Shown here: positions 6,634 to 13,379 of the stretch, piece by piece
How the letters are laid out: every line of letters starts with the position of its first letter
How positions within the stretch are numbered: the first letter of the stretch is position 1
Assembly: GCA_903933395.1 (NCBI GenBank)
Contig: CAIZKA010000107.1
Location: 1 to 13,379 of the forward strand
Source of the DNA: an uncultured beta proteobacterium
GTDB lineage: Bacteria; Pseudomonadota; Gammaproteobacteria; Burkholderiales; Rhodocyclaceae
Direction of reading: 5' to 3'
Length of the DNA: 13,379 nucleotides
Position numbers and translations under genes: made by a program
The notes under the pieces: model-generated
What the model saw: the letters and a program-made list of their open reading frames with translations, nothing else
What the model was told of the DNA's origin: nothing
The model's database searches: none

Positions 6634-7758
6634 CTAGCCCAGCTTCTTGCCGGCGATCAGGTTGGCGACTATGTAATCCATGGCGGATGCGCCGGACGAC
6701 ACGGGAGCCTGCTGCCTGTTGCTCCATATCGTTTCCGGCCGCGCCTGAAGGATGAAGATGTTGCCGCCGGCGGGAAGGTCCTTGTCGATGGCCCATTCGA
6801 TATCCATCGGACGGCCATAGTGCTTCTCGATTTTTTTGCCCATCCAGGCCAGTTCCGTCACTTCGTCATCGATGATCGACTGCACGTTCTGACGCTCAAA
6901 GGGAATCTCGGTGGCAATCGACTTCTGTGCCTTGAGATCGACCGTATAGCAGATTTCCTTGGTAGAGATGGTGCGCTCCATGATGTCCAGCGCGACCTTG
7001 TTAACGACAAAATGGTCCGGCGTCACTTCACCGGAAACCACTGATTCGCCGAAACCGTAATTCGAATCGATGACGATGACCGAGCGGTCGCCGTTGGTCG
7101 GGTGGATCGTAAACATGACGCCGGCAGAGAATGAATTGGCCATTTTCTGGATGCCGACGCTAAGGGCCACCTGTTCGTGCGGGAAGCCCATCTTGATGCG
7201 GTAGGCGATGGCGCGGCCCGTGTACAGGCTGGATATGCAGCGTCGCACATGATGCATGACATTGTCGATGCCGCGAATCCACAGGTAGGTATCCTGCTGA
7301 CCTGCGAAACTGGCTCCCGGCAGATCCTCGGCCGTGGCGCTGGAGCGCACCGCGACCGGGACCGCCGGAACGCAGCAGCGTACCGACAGTTTGCGATAGT
7401 ACTCGGCAATCAGGTCCTCGAGTTCGATGGAAATGGGGCAGGATTCGATCATCTCCCGGATAACGCGGGAGGCTTCTTCAAGCTTGTCCATGTCTTCATG
7501 GTCGAGCCCGGCCAGCAGTTTGTCCACCGCAGCCTGGATGCCCGCGTCGCGCATGAATTGTCTGAAGCCGTGGGTCGTCAGGGCGAAACCCGGCGGTACC
7601 CGTACTCCTGCATTGATGAGTTCGCCCAGCGAGGAGCACTTGCCCCCCACCAGATCCACGGAGTCCTTGTTGCACTCCTGGAACCAGCACACCATGGGTG
7701 TCGCGCTATCCATTGCCGCCTCCGTGCCAGTTTCTTCCAATACAAATGCGCTGCTCAT
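6634..7758 (-). CDS. ppsB: Phenylphosphate synthase ATP-binding subunit (PEP-synthase N-terminal half)
   Basis: This protein corresponds to the N-terminal ATP-grasp (PPDK_N) domain of phosphoenolpyruvate synthase as a separate polypeptide. It should use ATP to place the beta-phosphate on the histidine of PpsA, releasing AMP and phosphate. Motifs, numbered from the 7758 start, are DLVGGKCSSLGEL (35-47), VRSSATAEDLPGASFAGQQ (137-155), MFTIHPTNGD (215-224), GFGESVVSGEVTPD (235-248), PMDIEWAID (317-325) and LQARPETIW (337-345). The start is ambiguous. ATG at 7758 lies 19 bases after the ppsA stop with GAAGG ten bases before it. ATG at 7713 (codon 16, giving 359 residues) has a stronger GGAGG five bases before it and better matches the N-terminal length of PEP synthases. 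I give the outer limit; the inner start may be the real one. Confidence 0.92.
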   Translation of the reverse strand: MSSAFVLEETGTEAAMDSATPMVCWFQECNKDSVDLVGGKCSSLGELINAGVRVPPGFALTTHGFRQFMRDAGIQAAVDKLLAGLDHEDMDKLEEASRVIREMIESCPISIELEDLIAEYYRKLSVRCCVPAVPVAVRSSATAEDLPGASFAGQQDTYLWIRGIDNVMHHVRRCISSLYTGRAIAYRIKMGFPHEQVALSVGIQKMANSFSAGVMFTIHPTNGDRSVIVIDSNYGFGESVVSGEVTPDHFVVNKVALDIMERTISTKEICYTVDLKAQKSIATEIPFERQNVQSIIDDEVTELAWMGKKIEKHYGRPMDIEWAIDKDLPAGGNIFILQARPETIWSNRQQAPVSSGASAMDYIVANLIAGKKLG

Positions 7759-7777
7759 TGTCGGCTTGCCTTCAACC

Positions 7778-9613
7778 CTAGCGGGTGATCGTTATCACGC
7801 CCGAAGACCCGTCGACCCGGATCATCATTCCTGTCTTGATGATCTTGGTGGCGTGCCCCGTACCCACGATTGCCGGCAAGCCGTATTCGCGGCAGACGAT
7901 GGCGGCATGACTCATGACCCCGCCGACATCGGTAACTGCCGCCTTGATCTTGGCAAATGCCGGGGCCCATGACGGCGAGGTTGTCGGCGCGACGAGGATT
8001 TCGCCTTCCTGCAGATCGCGAATGTCCATCGCGCTGCGGCAGACGCGCGCCTTGCCCTCGACGATGCCCGGGCTGCCGGCGAAGCCCTTGAGTTCGGTAA
8101 TGCTGTCGGGATCACTGATGTCCTGAACCTCCGACCAGTCGGCCAGGGATTTGTTGGTGACGCCCCATAGCACGATGGTGAAAGGTTCCTGAATGACTTC
8201 CGGCGCGATGCCGATGGCCGGCGGCGGGCTCCACTGGCGGAACTTCTCCATGACGCCCTTGCGCCACTCGATTTCGGGCGGCCAGGTGAAGCTGCCGCGT
8301 GGCGGCACGCCGGTGGCCCAGGCGGTGACGACGTCCCACAAGGCCTGCTTGATCTCGTCGCGGCGCAGCAGCCAGATATCCTCGATCTCCTTGATCATGC
8401 CGTGATCCTTGAGGATCGCCGCGACTTCGCGCATCTTGTTCCAGAACACCGAGTGGAACCAGTGCTCAACGTAGAACAGGTGGTTCTCGACATAGGGGAA
8501 CACGGTCTTGGCGCAGCCCAGCAACTCGTCGAACTGCTTCAGGTCGGCGTCGTTGCTGATCAGTTCGCGGTACTCTGCGGTGATGCGGTCGCGCTCGGCC
8601 CGCACCTGTTCCGTCGGGCGATCGATATTGACGCCGGAGTTGAGTTTGCCGATGTAGGTCTGGATTCCCGAGAGCGGTATGTCGAGGGTGTCGTTCCAAC
8701 TGCGGTCGGTGTGGAACCAGCCGGTGCCGGTGGAAACGTTGAACCAAGGGTAGCGCGCCTTCTCGAAGGCGGCCAGCCATTCCGGGCCCTTGGGCAGTTT
8801 CTCGACGGCGAGTTTGACGGCAACCCAGTCGCGGTTACCCGCCACTGCCTGGTCGACGCCCAGGGCAATGGCCTTCTTCGCCAGTTCCTTCAACTCGTCA
8901 TCCGGCTTGTACATGATGACGTCGATGCCCGAGATCATCTGCGTGATGCGCTGAAGCGGGATGCTGGGAAAGAGCTTCTGCGTGAAGTCCATGAAGAAGA
9001 CGTAGGCCGCATAGCCGAGATTGAGAAATTCGAAGTGGTACTGCCAGCACTTGATGCCGAGATTGATCAGGTCGTCGTAGTTCTTGATCAGGTGGTAACC
9101 CTTCGATTCGCCGAGCGCCTCGGTGACCACCGAAATATCCTCCAGATCGGGCAGGGGAGAGATCTGCAGGTCCTCCAGTTCCTTGATGGTGGCCTCCATC
9201 TTGACCTTCCATTTGGCCTCGAGCGCGTCCCAGTTCTTGTAGTAGTAGCCGGCGCGTTCCATGAAATTGGGCACGCGGCTGCCGATCTCGGCACCGTCCT
9301 TGACCGGTACCGGCGAGATATAGACGTAACCGTTGATCATGCGATGGTCGACGCCGCGGACCGGCGGCACCTGGAAGATGCGGTTGTTGAACTGAGACAG
9401 GGCGAGGTACCAGGCTTCGTCCCAGATCGTGTCGAAGGGATACAGCGGCTCCGGATAGTGCAGTCCGTCGTAGAACCAGAACGTCTCCTTTTCGTACTGG
9501 TTGCGCACCGGATCGTCGGTAACGAACTGGTACTGGTAGGGATACATCCTCTCCCAGCCTTCTGTTCCCGGAATTGTCTTGGCGCTTACATCGTGCGGAA
9601 CGGGAAACTTCAT
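7778..9613 (-). CDS. ppsA: Phenylphosphate synthase phosphohistidine subunit
   Basis: This 611-residue (about 70 kDa) subunit binds phenol and transfers phosphate to it from a histidine, giving phenylphosphate, the first step of anaerobic phenol breakdown. Residues from about 508 form the PEP-utiliser mobile domain: GFAGSPGIVEGKARV (510-524), TTSPSWAPAF (544-553) and VGGVMSHAAIVCREYG (563-578), with the phosphorylated His at 569. Residues 1-500 lack the TIM barrel of PEP synthase and are presumably the phenol-handling part. ATG at 9613-9611 is chosen because AGGAG sits 8 bases upstream. The frame stays open to 9769, but that extension runs through the sigma-54 promoter and reads as non-protein-like. 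It is the first gene of the operon. The ATP-binding half is encoded after it by ppsB, the reverse of the fused PEP synthase order. Confidence 0.94.
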   Translation of the reverse strand: MKFPVPHDVSAKTIPGTEGWERMYPYQYQFVTDDPVRNQYEKETFWFYDGLHYPEPLYPFDTIWDEAWYLALSQFNNRIFQVPPVRGVDHRMINGYVYISPVPVKDGAEIGSRVPNFMERAGYYYKNWDALEAKWKVKMEATIKELEDLQISPLPDLEDISVVTEALGESKGYHLIKNYDDLINLGIKCWQYHFEFLNLGYAAYVFFMDFTQKLFPSIPLQRITQMISGIDVIMYKPDDELKELAKKAIALGVDQAVAGNRDWVAVKLAVEKLPKGPEWLAAFEKARYPWFNVSTGTGWFHTDRSWNDTLDIPLSGIQTYIGKLNSGVNIDRPTEQVRAERDRITAEYRELISNDADLKQFDELLGCAKTVFPYVENHLFYVEHWFHSVFWNKMREVAAILKDHGMIKEIEDIWLLRRDEIKQALWDVVTAWATGVPPRGSFTWPPEIEWRKGVMEKFRQWSPPPAIGIAPEVIQEPFTIVLWGVTNKSLADWSEVQDISDPDSITELKGFAGSPGIVEGKARVCRSAMDIRDLQEGEILVAPTTSPSWAPAFAKIKAAVTDVGGVMSHAAIVCREYGLPAIVGTGHATKIIKTGMMIRVDGSSGVITITR

Positions 9614-9689
9614 TGGATGTCTCCTTTTATAATTTTTGTGAGTATCGGGTTGGTCGGGTCCGGGCAGGTGTCCGGAGCGGTAAAGGTAA

Positions 9690-9705
9690 CGCAAGGCTTG
9701 GGCCA
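9690..9705 (-). promoter_or_regulatory. Sigma-54 (-24/-12) promoter of the pps-ppc operon
   Basis: On the minus strand this reads TGGCCCAAGCCTTGCG, close to the sigma-54 consensus TGGCAC-N5-TTGC. The invariant GG (9704-9703) and GC (9692-9691) are separated by exactly 10 bases, as required. Transcription should start about 12 bases downstream, near 9680, leaving a leader of about 66 bases before the ppsA ATG. A divergent sigma-54 activator gene next door makes the assignment stronger. Confidence 0.85.
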
Positions 9706-9867
9706 CCCGCACTTGGTGCGATGCAAGATAAAAAGTCGTCCATGGAAGCCTGTATCGATCGTGAGCCATGACAGCAGTGGAATCGGCGCTATGCGCAAGT
9801 GCAACAAAAATACCGAATGGATAGCACCATGTGCTTCTTCCGGCATACGGATCTGGGGCGTCGACAG

Positions 9868-9913
9868 CTACTCAATTGGTCAAATTCGTTGCCACTTTGC
9901 TTGAAATTTGACC
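9868..9913. promoter_or_regulatory. Candidate upstream activator sites for the DmpR/XylR-like regulator
   Basis: CTACTCAATTGGTCAA at 9868-9883 agrees with 12 of 16 positions of the palindromic XylR/DmpR site as I recall it (TTGATCAATTGATCAA). Overlapping it, GGTCAAATT (9878-9886) is repeated in inverted orientation as AATTTGACC (9905-9913), with centres 27 bases apart. Members of this family bind paired upstream sites. The block lies about 165-210 bases upstream of the -24 element, a usual distance for such sites. The promoter of the regulator gene is on its other side, so autoregulation is possible. Confidence 0.6.
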
Positions 9914-10043
9914 TTTCCATGAGTTGCCGAAATCCTCAGTTGGCAATAGGTGAAATGCTGATTGTTTGTTCTCAATCAAAAAAATCTTGGGGATATAAGC
10001 CTACAATTAAGGATTAAGGAGTAGACACCGTTAGAGTGAGGCC

Positions 10044-11789
10044 ATGACCAAACTCCGTAGCGTCGGGCGTACCACCAATGACGATCTGCGTGCACGTGTG
10101 CATTTTTGCGCCGATACCGGGCAAATATGGCTGCACGAGCATCGCATGCTGCTGGTGCACGCCGAAGCGCAAGCGACATTGCGCAAGGAACTGATTGACA
10201 CCCTTGGCATGGACCGCGCCAAGGGACTGCTGACCCGCATGGGCTACGCGTCCGGCGTGCGCGATGCCGAGCTTGCCCGCACCCGCGCCGAGGATTCCAC
10301 CGATCTCGAAGCTTTCATGACCGGCCCGCAACTGCATACTCTGGAAGGCATCGTGCGGGCAACGCCGGTCAAGGTAGAACTCGACCGCCACGCCGGGACG
10401 TTCTATGCCGAGATCCTCTGGGAGCACTCCTGGGAAGGGCAATGGCATCGCCACCACTATGGCATGCACAGCGAACCGGTGTGCTGGACACAGATCGGCT
10501 ACGCCTGCGGCTACACATCGGCTTTCATGGGGCGTACCATTCTCTACAAGGAAGTCGAATGCACCGGGATGGGGCACAACAACTGCCGAATCATCGGAAA
10601 GCCGGCCGAGGAATGGGACGATGCTGCCGAGCAGATGCGTTTCTTCAGCAGCGAATCCATCGCCGACCAGCTCATCGATCTGCAAACCCAGGTGGTGCAG
10701 CTGCGGTCGTCCATCGGCGACCGTGATCAGTTGCCCGAAGACGTCGCCGGCATTTCCCCAGGTTTTCGCGCTGCCTACGAGCTGCTCAAGCAGGCCGCCG
10801 GCAGCAATATCAGCGTCCTGCTGCAGGGTGAAACGGGAGTCGGCAAGGAGGTCTTCGCGCGCAGCCTGCACGAAATGAGTTCGCGCAGCAGCAAGCCCTT
10901 CGTCGCCGTCAACTGCGCGGCAATTCCGCAAGAACTGGTCGAGTCGGAACTCTTCGGCGTCGAAAAGGGGGCCTTTACCGGCGCACTGGTATCGCGTCCG
11001 GGGCGTTTCGAGCGCGCCGATGGCGGTACGCTGTTCCTCGACGAAATCGGCGACCTGCCGCCGTCGGCGCAGGCCAAGTTGTTGCGCGTGCTGCAGGAAG
11101 GCGAGATCGAGCGTCTCGGCGATCAGAAGACGCGCAAGATCAACGTCCGGTTCGTGGCAGCCACCAACGCTAACCTGCAGGACCTGGTCAAGGCGGGACG
11201 TTTCCGTTCCGATCTCTACTATCGGCTCAACGCCTACCAGATACTCATTCCGCCCTTGCGTGAGCGCAAGCAGGACATACCGCTGCTGGCCAAGCATTTT
11301 CTGGTCCGGCATACGGCGATCCATGGCAAGAAACTACGGGGTTTCACCGACAAGGCCAAGCGCGCCATGCTGACTTATCCGTGGCCGGGAAACATCCGCG
11401 AGTTGCAAAATGCGGTCGAGCGCGGGGTGATTCTCGCCCCCAGCGGCACTCGCATTGAAGTCAGCCATCTGTTCATGTCATGCAGCGAGGAACAGCCGAC
11501 CGAGTTCGGTCTCGGCAATACCGGAGGTCTCGACGTCAACTGCTGGGAGACCGGCAAGGACCTGCGCGAAGCGGTGTTCAATGGGTCATTGACGCTCGAC
11601 CAGGTCGAGGCCATGTTGCTCGAAACCGCCGTCGACAAGGCCCGCGGCAACCTGTCTTCCGCGGCGCGCATGCTGGGCCTGACCCGGCCGCAGATCGCCT
11701 ATCGCCTGAAGCGTCTCCAAGAAGTCAAGGACGGGGGGGGCGACGTTGCTTCGGAACCGTTAGCCGCTACGGGCATGAGCCCCATCTAA
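10044..11789 (+). CDS. Sigma-54-dependent phenol-responsive activator (DmpR/MopR/XylR family)
   Basis: This 581-residue activator has the NtrC-family layout. Residues 15-190 form the XylR_N plus V4R sensor. A linker follows at about 191-225, then the AAA+ domain at about 235-470: Walker A GETGVGKE 262-269, GAFTGA 309-314, Walker B TLFLDE 329-334. A Fis-type helix-turn-helix (SSAARMLGLTRPQIAYRL) lies at about 538-555. The sensor keeps the residues recalled for phenol binding in MopR (His106, Trp134) as His98 and Trp126, and its zinc ligands (Cys155, Glu178, Cys181, Cys189) as Cys147, Glu170, Cys173 and Cys181, all at one constant offset of 8. It should sense phenol, or a close analogue, and activate the divergent sigma-54 promoter. 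In-frame TAG at 10032 excludes a longer start. The ribosome site is poor: GAGG lies only 2 bases before the ATG. It is named PheR/PdeR/PoxR-like in relatives; I give no symbol. Confidence 0.93.
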   Translation: MTKLRSVGRTTNDDLRARVHFCADTGQIWLHEHRMLLVHAEAQATLRKELIDTLGMDRAKGLLTRMGYASGVRDAELARTRAEDSTDLEAFMTGPQLHTLEGIVRATPVKVELDRHAGTFYAEILWEHSWEGQWHRHHYGMHSEPVCWTQIGYACGYTSAFMGRTILYKEVECTGMGHNNCRIIGKPAEEWDDAAEQMRFFSSESIADQLIDLQTQVVQLRSSIGDRDQLPEDVAGISPGFRAAYELLKQAAGSNISVLLQGETGVGKEVFARSLHEMSSRSSKPFVAVNCAAIPQELVESELFGVEKGAFTGALVSRPGRFERADGGTLFLDEIGDLPPSAQAKLLRVLQEGEIERLGDQKTRKINVRFVAATNANLQDLVKAGRFRSDLYYRLNAYQILIPPLRERKQDIPLLAKHFLVRHTAIHGKKLRGFTDKAKRAMLTYPWPGNIRELQNAVERGVILAPSGTRIEVSHLFMSCSEEQPTEFGLGNTGGLDVNCWETGKDLREAVFNGSLTLDQVEAMLLETAVDKARGNLSSAARMLGLTRPQIAYRLKRLQEVKDGGGDVASEPLAATGMSPI

Positions 11790-11934
11790 TGCCGCGAAAT
11801 AGGCGGCGGCCCGAGTTGTATTCACGGCTACTAGTGCGTTGGCCAACCATTCTGCATAACTGGCAGCCGGCTTCGAGCAGGCTGCGCGATATCGTCTCGT
11901 TGCCAAGCGGGATGCGATGCACTCCGGTTTTCAT
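11767..11934 (-). CDS. Doubtful 55-residue ORF downstream of hisC
   Basis: An ATG at 11934-11932 opens 55 codons beginning MKTGVHRIPLGNETISRSLL. A good AGGAGG lies 10 bases upstream, 48 bases after the hisC stop. The first 25 residues read like a protein. The remainder, rich in Arg, Ser and Cys, does not, and the last 23 bases overlap the end of the regulator gene on the other strand. I recognise no family. It may be a small gene, the truncated start of a former downstream gene cut where the phenol cluster joins the chromosome, or chance. Confidence 0.25.
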   Translation of the reverse strand: MKTGVHRIPLGNETISRSLLEAGCQLCRMVGQRTSSREYNSGRRLFRGIRWGSCP

Positions 11935-11981
11935 GGCCACACTGCCTCCTGTATCCAGCGTTGCTGCTGCCGGGTGCCGCG
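11790..11981. other. Convergent spacer between regulator and hisC
   Basis: The regulator and hisC converge on these 192 bases. Apart from the doubtful short ORF, I see only a weak 6-bp inverted repeat (GCAGCC 11863-11868 with GGCTGC 11880-11885). It has no T-run, so no clear intrinsic terminator is present for either gene. Confidence 0.5.
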
Positions 11982-13070
11982 CTATACGGCTGTGCTCAGG
12001 GCATTGAGGAATCGCTGGTTTTCGCGTTCCAGTCCGACGGTGACTCGCAGGTGTTCGGGCATGCCGTAGTTGGCTAGGGGCCGCACGATGACCCCCTGCT
12101 TAAGAAGCCTCAGGTTGATGCCGCCGGCATCGCCGGCGTGGAAGGTGACAAAATTTCCCGCACCGGGAATGTACGGAAGGCCGAGGCGATTCAGGCCGGC
12201 GATGATCTGCTCCATGCCGCGGCGATTGGCTTCGAAGCTCTCGTCGAGGAAGGCGTGATCATCGAGCGCGCCGATCGCTCCAGCAAGTGCCAAGTTGTTA
12301 ACATTGAATGGCTGGCGCACCCGCTGGATCAGGTCCGCGACTTCGCTTGAGGCCAGACCGAAGCCGGCGCGCAGGCCGGCCATTCCGTACACCTTGGAGA
12401 ATGTCCGGGTTATGACCAGGTTGGGGAATTCCTTGAGCCAGGCCACCGTATCGGCGCGCTGTGCCGGAGTCAGGTACTCGTTGTAGGCTTCATCAAGGAC
12501 GACGATGACGTCATCTGGAACCCTTTCGAGAAAGTTCTTGAGTGCCGGGTAGGGAAGGAATGTCCCGGTCGGATTATTGGGATTCGCGATCCAGACCACG
12601 CGGGTGTCGGGTCGTATGGCCAGCAGCATCGCATCGAGATCGTGACCGAAGTCCTTGGCTTCGACCTGCAGGCATTCGCCGCCAGTGGACATGGTCGCCA
12701 GCGGGTAGACGGCAAAGGCGTGGCGCGAATAGACCGCAGAGCGGCCGGGGGCGAGAAAGGTGCGTGCCACCATGTCGAGCACATCGTTCGAACCGTTACC
12801 GAGGACGATGCATTCGGGTGCGATACCGAAGCGCTCGGACAGTGCCCGGGTCAGGTCGAACTGGTCAGGATAGCGCTCCACGCCTGCCATTGCTGCATTT
12901 ACGGCGACGCGCGCCTTCGGGCTCATGCCCAGTGGGTTCTCGTTGGAAGCCAGTTTGACGATGCTGTCCACCGGCAGGTTCATTTCGCGCGCCAGTTGGG
13001 TGATGGGCTTGCCCGGCTGGTAGGGCGATATGGCGCGAATATAGGCGGGGGACTGGAGTGCGAGTGTCAT
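11982..13070 (-). CDS. hisC: Histidinol-phosphate / aromatic aminotransferase
   Basis: This 362-residue PLP-dependent class I/II aminotransferase converts imidazole-acetol phosphate to histidinol phosphate. Members placed with aromatic-pathway genes often also transaminate phenylpyruvate or hydroxyphenylpyruvate. Motifs are LASNENPLG (40-48), GNGSNDVLD (91-99), PNNPTG (164-169), VLDEAYNEY (191-199) and TFSKVYGMAGLRAGFG (223-238), where Lys226 should carry PLP and Asp193 and Tyr196 contact it. The frame is open up to 13166. The ATG at 13070 is preferred: AAGGA lies 10 bases before it, and the MTLALQSPAYIRAISPYQPGKP start fits the family, whereas the upstream extension does not. It follows serA after 99 bases on the same strand and probably shares its operon. 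Codon use and GC resemble the rest of the window. Confidence 0.93.
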   Translation of the reverse strand: MTLALQSPAYIRAISPYQPGKPITQLAREMNLPVDSIVKLASNENPLGMSPKARVAVNAAMAGVERYPDQFDLTRALSERFGIAPECIVLGNGSNDVLDMVARTFLAPGRSAVYSRHAFAVYPLATMSTGGECLQVEAKDFGHDLDAMLLAIRPDTRVVWIANPNNPTGTFLPYPALKNFLERVPDDVIVVLDEAYNEYLTPAQRADTVAWLKEFPNLVITRTFSKVYGMAGLRAGFGLASSEVADLIQRVRQPFNVNNLALAGAIGALDDHAFLDESFEANRRGMEQIIAGLNRLGLPYIPGAGNFVTFHAGDAGGINLRLLKQGVIVRPLANYGMPEHLRVTVGLERENQRFLNALSTAV

Positions 13071-13169
13071 TTGGCAAGGATCCTTTTCATTGATCACCGG
13101 TCGCGTGGAGGCCAGAAAATTGTTGTGGGTTCGTAACGCCCCACTTTTTCCCGCGGGGTGCGCCATGCT

Positions 13170-13379
13170 TCAGGTCGGAGCATGGAGATACCTGACAGCC
13201 AGCACACCCGGAATGGCGGCGATGGCATCGACGACATTGCCCGGCACGGCGCTATCCACATCGACCAGCGTGTAGGCGACGTCGCCCTTGGACTTGTTCA
13301 TCATGTTGTGGATGTTGAGTCCGGCATTGGCCATGGCGGTCGAGATCTGGCCCAGCATGTTGGGCACGTTGGAATTGGC
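13170..13379 (-). CDS. serA: D-3-phosphoglycerate dehydrogenase, C-terminal ACT domain (5' end outside window)
   Basis: The last 69 codons are present, ending at TGA 13172-13170. The sequence NVPNMLGQISTAMANAGLNI, followed by NKSKGDVAYTLVDVD and AIPGVLAVRYL, is the regulatory ACT domain typical of SerA, which catalyses the first step of serine synthesis and binds serine through this domain. The catalytic NAD-binding part lies beyond the right edge. Another ACT-bearing dehydrogenase is possible, but this wording of the ACT domain is very characteristic of SerA. It is followed by hisC in the same direction. Confidence 0.85.
   Translation of the reverse strand, partial: ANSNVPNMLGQISTAMANAGLNIHNMMNKSKGDVAYTLVDVDSAVPGNVVDAIAAIPGVLAVRYLHAPT

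Larger units (their letters stand above)
9614..10043. promoter_or_regulatory. Divergent ppsA/regulator control region
   Basis: These 430 bases hold no convincing gene. The ppsA-proximal part has the ppsA ribosome site and a 5' leader of roughly 65 bases. Next come the sigma-54 promoter and about 160 bases without recognised elements. The dyad site at 9868-9913 follows, and then an AT-rich stretch (about 9955-10015) that should contain the regulator promoter. ATAAG and TACAAT hexamers near 9995-10007 could be -10 boxes, but I find no convincing -35 element. Confidence 0.7.

Noticed and set aside
9614..9769. 52-codon N-terminal extension of ppsA
   Set aside because: It crosses the sigma-54 promoter and leader, has no ribosome site, and the ATG at 9613 has AGGAG at good spacing.
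9878..9892. Possible plus-strand sigma-54 promoter (GG 9878-9879, GC 9891-9892) towards the regulator
   Set aside because: GG and GC are 11 bases apart instead of 10, and the bases belong to the activator dyad.
8402..9904. 500-codon plus-strand ORF opposite ppsA
   Set aside because: It mirrors ppsA on the complementary strand of high-GC DNA, shows no family motif, is rich in V/D/G/H/R as expected of a shadow frame, and runs into the control region.
10002..10007. TACAAT as -10 box of the regulator promoter
   Set aside because: The position 17 bases upstream is only an A-run; no acceptable -35 element, so not called as a promoter.
10014..11324. 436-codon minus-strand ORF opposite the regulator
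   Set aside because: The plus-strand frame has unmistakable AAA+ and V4R motifs throughout; this frame is its antisense shadow.
11863..11885. Inverted repeat as terminator between regulator and hisC
   Set aside because: The stem is only 6 bp with an 11-base loop and no T-run on either side.
13071..13166. 32-codon N-terminal extension of hisC
   Set aside because: The extension is not HisC-like; the ATG at 13070 gives the family's usual start with AAGGA upstream.

Overview
The window carries an anaerobic phenol-activation locus of the phenylphosphate type, best known from denitrifying Betaproteobacteria of the Thauera/Aromatoleum (Rhodocyclales) group. The host is probably a high-GC betaproteobacterium able to degrade aromatics without oxygen. 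This rests on recalled family and gene-order knowledge plus the DmpR-like regulator, not on a database search, so genus and species cannot be named.

Layout. (1) 1-9613, minus strand: one long gene train read from right to left. First come three phenylphosphate synthase genes: ppsA (phosphohistidine/phenol subunit), ppsB (ATP-grasp subunit) and ppsC (CBS-CBS-ACT-like stimulatory protein). Then come the phenylphosphate carboxylase genes ppcB, ppcD, ppcA and ppcC (beta, delta, alpha and gamma). The train ends with a third UbiD-like gene and a ubiX-like flavin prenyltransferase gene that runs off the left edge. (2) 9614-10043: a 430-bp divergent control region. It holds a well-formed sigma-54 (-24/-12) promoter reading into ppsA. 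About 165-210 bp further upstream lies a dyad-rich site resembling XylR/DmpR activator sites. (3) 10044-11789, plus strand: a sigma-54-dependent activator of the DmpR/MopR/XylR family, in which the recalled phenol- and zinc-binding residues of MopR are all present. (4) 11790-13379, minus strand: chromosomal housekeeping genes, hisC (histidinol-phosphate/aromatic aminotransferase) and the 3' end of serA, with a short doubtful ORF between hisC and the regulator.

How it works together. Phenol sensed by the activator should switch on the sigma-54 promoter. PpsABC then convert phenol and ATP to phenylphosphate, AMP and phosphate. PpcABCD carboxylate phenylphosphate to 4-hydroxybenzoate with release of phosphate. 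The UbiX protein would supply prenylated FMN if the UbiD-type subunits use it.

Points beyond a plain annotation: all three UbiD paralogues seem to lack the histidine that binds metal and cofactor phosphate in canonical UbiD enzymes. Two repeat-like palindromic elements sit inside the operon, on either side of ppcB. A strong GC hairpin separates the carboxylase genes from the accessory ubiD/ubiX pair. PpsC looks AcuB-like, with an ACT-type C-terminus. No transposase, tRNA, rRNA or CRISPR array was seen.
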